A stretch of 64,000 nt of DNA, taken from Volvox africanus. Its lineage: Eukaryota; Chlorophyta; Chlorophyceae; Chlamydomonadales; Volvocaceae. Numbering within the stretch: the stretch's first letter is position 1; each line of letters starts with the position of its first letter. Positions 62,540 to 64,000 of this stretch are shown here, one piece after another. Under the pieces are notes generated by a model. It did no database searches, had not been told where the DNA came from, and worked only from the letters and a program-made list of their open reading frames with translations. The position numbers and the translations under genes were made by a program. Where the stretch lies: contig BSDZ01000078.1 in the NCBI GenBank assembly GCA_030268105.1, positions 2,345,001 to 2,409,000 of the forward strand, given 5' to 3'.

Positions 62540-64000
62540 TCATTGGGCTTGCGTGGCACGTTTGCGGGCTTCTTCGAGCAGGGGTTTCATGTCCTGTGAG
62601 AAGTTGCGTGCCGGTTCCCATGAGTTGTGCTCGCTGGTATACCCTGTCCACTTGACCAAGTACTCGTATACTGTTCGCTGACGTCGGTGTCGGCCCACAC
62701 GACGCGCGCGATAATCTAACACCCGCTCCACATCGTAAAACTTCTGTTTACCAGCGATCCAGGTCTTGGGAACTGGTTCCATCGCTGCGGGGGTGTTAGC
62801 AGGCTCAGGGACGGGTTCCGTACCACGATAAGGACAGACAAGCGATACGTGAAACGTGGGGTGAATGGTCATATCAACGGGCAATGCAAGCTCCACAGCC
62901 ACATTCCCAACCATGCGCACGACAGGATACGGACCAATCCAGCGGGGTAAGAGTTTTCGGGATCCGTCGGCCAAGGAACGCAAGTTCTTGGTGCTTAGCA
63001 ACACGAGCTGCCCCTCCGAAAACGTCACATCCTGCTTAGATTTGTTGTAGTATTCCGTCGTTCGTTGCTGCGCCGCGTCCAAATACGACTTCTCGTCTGT
63101 GATTCGGGACATAAAAGACTTGGCAAAAAGTTTAGCAGCAGGCACGTTCACTTCCAACTCACGCCACACGGGTAGCGTAGGATGAAATCCGTAGTTAAGA
63201 AAGAACGGACTTTTGCCTGTAGAGCGGTTCACAGCATTGTTAAGCGCGAATTCTGCCGCAGTCAAATATGTATCCCAAACGAGTGGTGTGCGACCAGCAT
63301 AATTGCGCAACATATCACCCAACGTGCGGTTTGTGCGTTCGGTTTGACCATCAGTCTGCGGGTGGTACGCTGTGCTCAGGTTGACACGCATGCCAACTAG
63401 TTTGCAGAGCGCTTCCCAAAACTTAGATGTGAACTGTCCACCGCGGTCCGAGATCACATTTTTGGGAATCCCGTGTAACCGAACCACATTATCGAAAAAC
63501 AAACATGCGGTTTGCTCAGCCGTGCAGGATGACGTGCATGGTGCTAGGTGAACCATCTTAGTCAGACGATCGACCATTACGAACACCGCATCGTATCCCC
63601 CCTCAGTTTTGGGCAGCGCGACTACGAAGTCCATGGAAACACTTTCCCAAGGCGCATCCGGGACAGGCAACGGTTGCAACAACCCATGGCCCTTACCGGA
63701 CAAAGCCTTATTGCGCTGGCACAGACTGCATGCCTGACGAAGTTCGCCGCATCCTTAGCCAAACGAGGCCACCAAAAGGAACGTTGCACCAAGTCGATCA
63801 ATCGCTTGCTACCAGGGTGTCCTGCTAACGGGTCCTCGTGGAACCGCGCAAGGATGTCGTAGCGTAGCGCGTCGTCGTTCGGAACGACGATTTGCGTAGC
63901 TGCACCCTCCGTCCGTAGCCAAAGGCCATTCTGCTTGCGAAGGTTTTCTACATTAGCCGGGTCCGCGAACCAGGCGTCTGCGTTGTAGGCAACCTTCAAC
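62540..64000 (-). pseudogene. pol: pol 3' half of the second interior of H, partial
   Basis: Minus strand, running out of the window. It covers the end of RNase H/connection, the integrase and the chromodomain. A one-base deletion near 63733 (GCATGCCTGACG for GCATGTCTGGACG) shifts the frame inside the integrase zinc site, between the ANFV and CSLC segments, so it is probably inactive. The rest is highly similar to F and G, with EKSYLD for AKSCLD as a local difference. Confidence 0.9.

Larger units (their letters stand above)
58573..64000 (-). mobile_element. composite gypsy array H: LTR, deleted interior, shared LTR, second interior
   Basis: From left to right on the minus strand: LTR (58573-59404), a 3' end with about 3.5 kb of pol missing, the start of pol, gag, ORF0, a second LTR (61657-62480), and immediately the 3' UTR and pol 3' half of another copy, which leaves the window. 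The middle LTR is thus the 5' LTR of one interior and the 3' LTR of the next. The two LTRs carry different U3 subfamilies. Unequal recombination between copies is the likely origin. Confidence 0.9.

Noticed and set aside
1..64000. CRISPR arrays, tRNA or rRNA genes, bacterial operons or phage genes.
   Set aside because: No regularly spaced short repeats, no tRNA cloverleaf or rRNA motif was seen, and all recognisable coding sequence is eukaryotic transposon sequence.

Overview
This window is eukaryotic repeat DNA and holds no recognisable host gene. It contains Ty3/gypsy-type chromoviruses (integrase followed by a chromodomain), a Ty1/copia relic, a LINE with an AP-type endonuclease and a YADD reverse transcriptase, a CACTA DNA transposon with exon-like GT-AG blocks, and a SINE-like retroposon. 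Chromoviruses and CACTA elements would fit an alga, plant or similar lineage, but the sequence does not identify the organism.

The layout is a set of nested insertions that 3-bp and 5-bp target-site duplications (TSDs) resolve. One old minus-strand LINE, running 5' to 3' from about 54024 down to about 5843, lies in five pieces. It was hit by gypsy element B (6583-14053, TSD TTGTC), a CACTA transposon (14735-19037, TSD TGT), gypsy element E (19613-44265, TSD CATGT) and gypsy element F (44943-52413, TSD TTATA). E contains element C (19706-39772, TSD GCACG), C contains D (21266-33848, TSD TCCCG), and D contains G (26268-33738, TSD CTCTG). The deepest stack is therefore five levels: LINE, E, C, D, G. 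Removing each insertion with one TSD copy joins the LINE reading frame.

Left of the LINE are element A (1-3864, minus, cut by the window edge) and the 5' end of another degenerate LTR element (3865 to about 5290), plus a 553-bp-period tandem duplication. Right of the LINE are a 5'-truncated copia relic (to about 57013), a degenerate LTR, a SINE-like insertion, another LTR fragment, and a composite gypsy array H (58573-64000, minus) in which one LTR is shared by two internal regions.

B, F and G are each exactly 7471 bp with 824-bp LTRs. From 5' to 3' they carry an LTR, a primer-binding-like site, a short leader ORF that I infer is spliced (called ORF0 here, 71-nt GT-AG intron), gag (411 aa), an in-frame UAG, pol (protease, reverse transcriptase, RNase H, integrase, chromodomain), a G-rich polypurine tract and an LTR. 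F and G have intact frames, B has one nonsense codon in pol, and C is intact once D is removed. The most interesting signals are the spliced ORF0, seen in two diverged families, the single UAG between gag and pol with no nearby AUG in pol, an unassigned N-terminal Pol domain, and the recently inserted but coding-dead element D.
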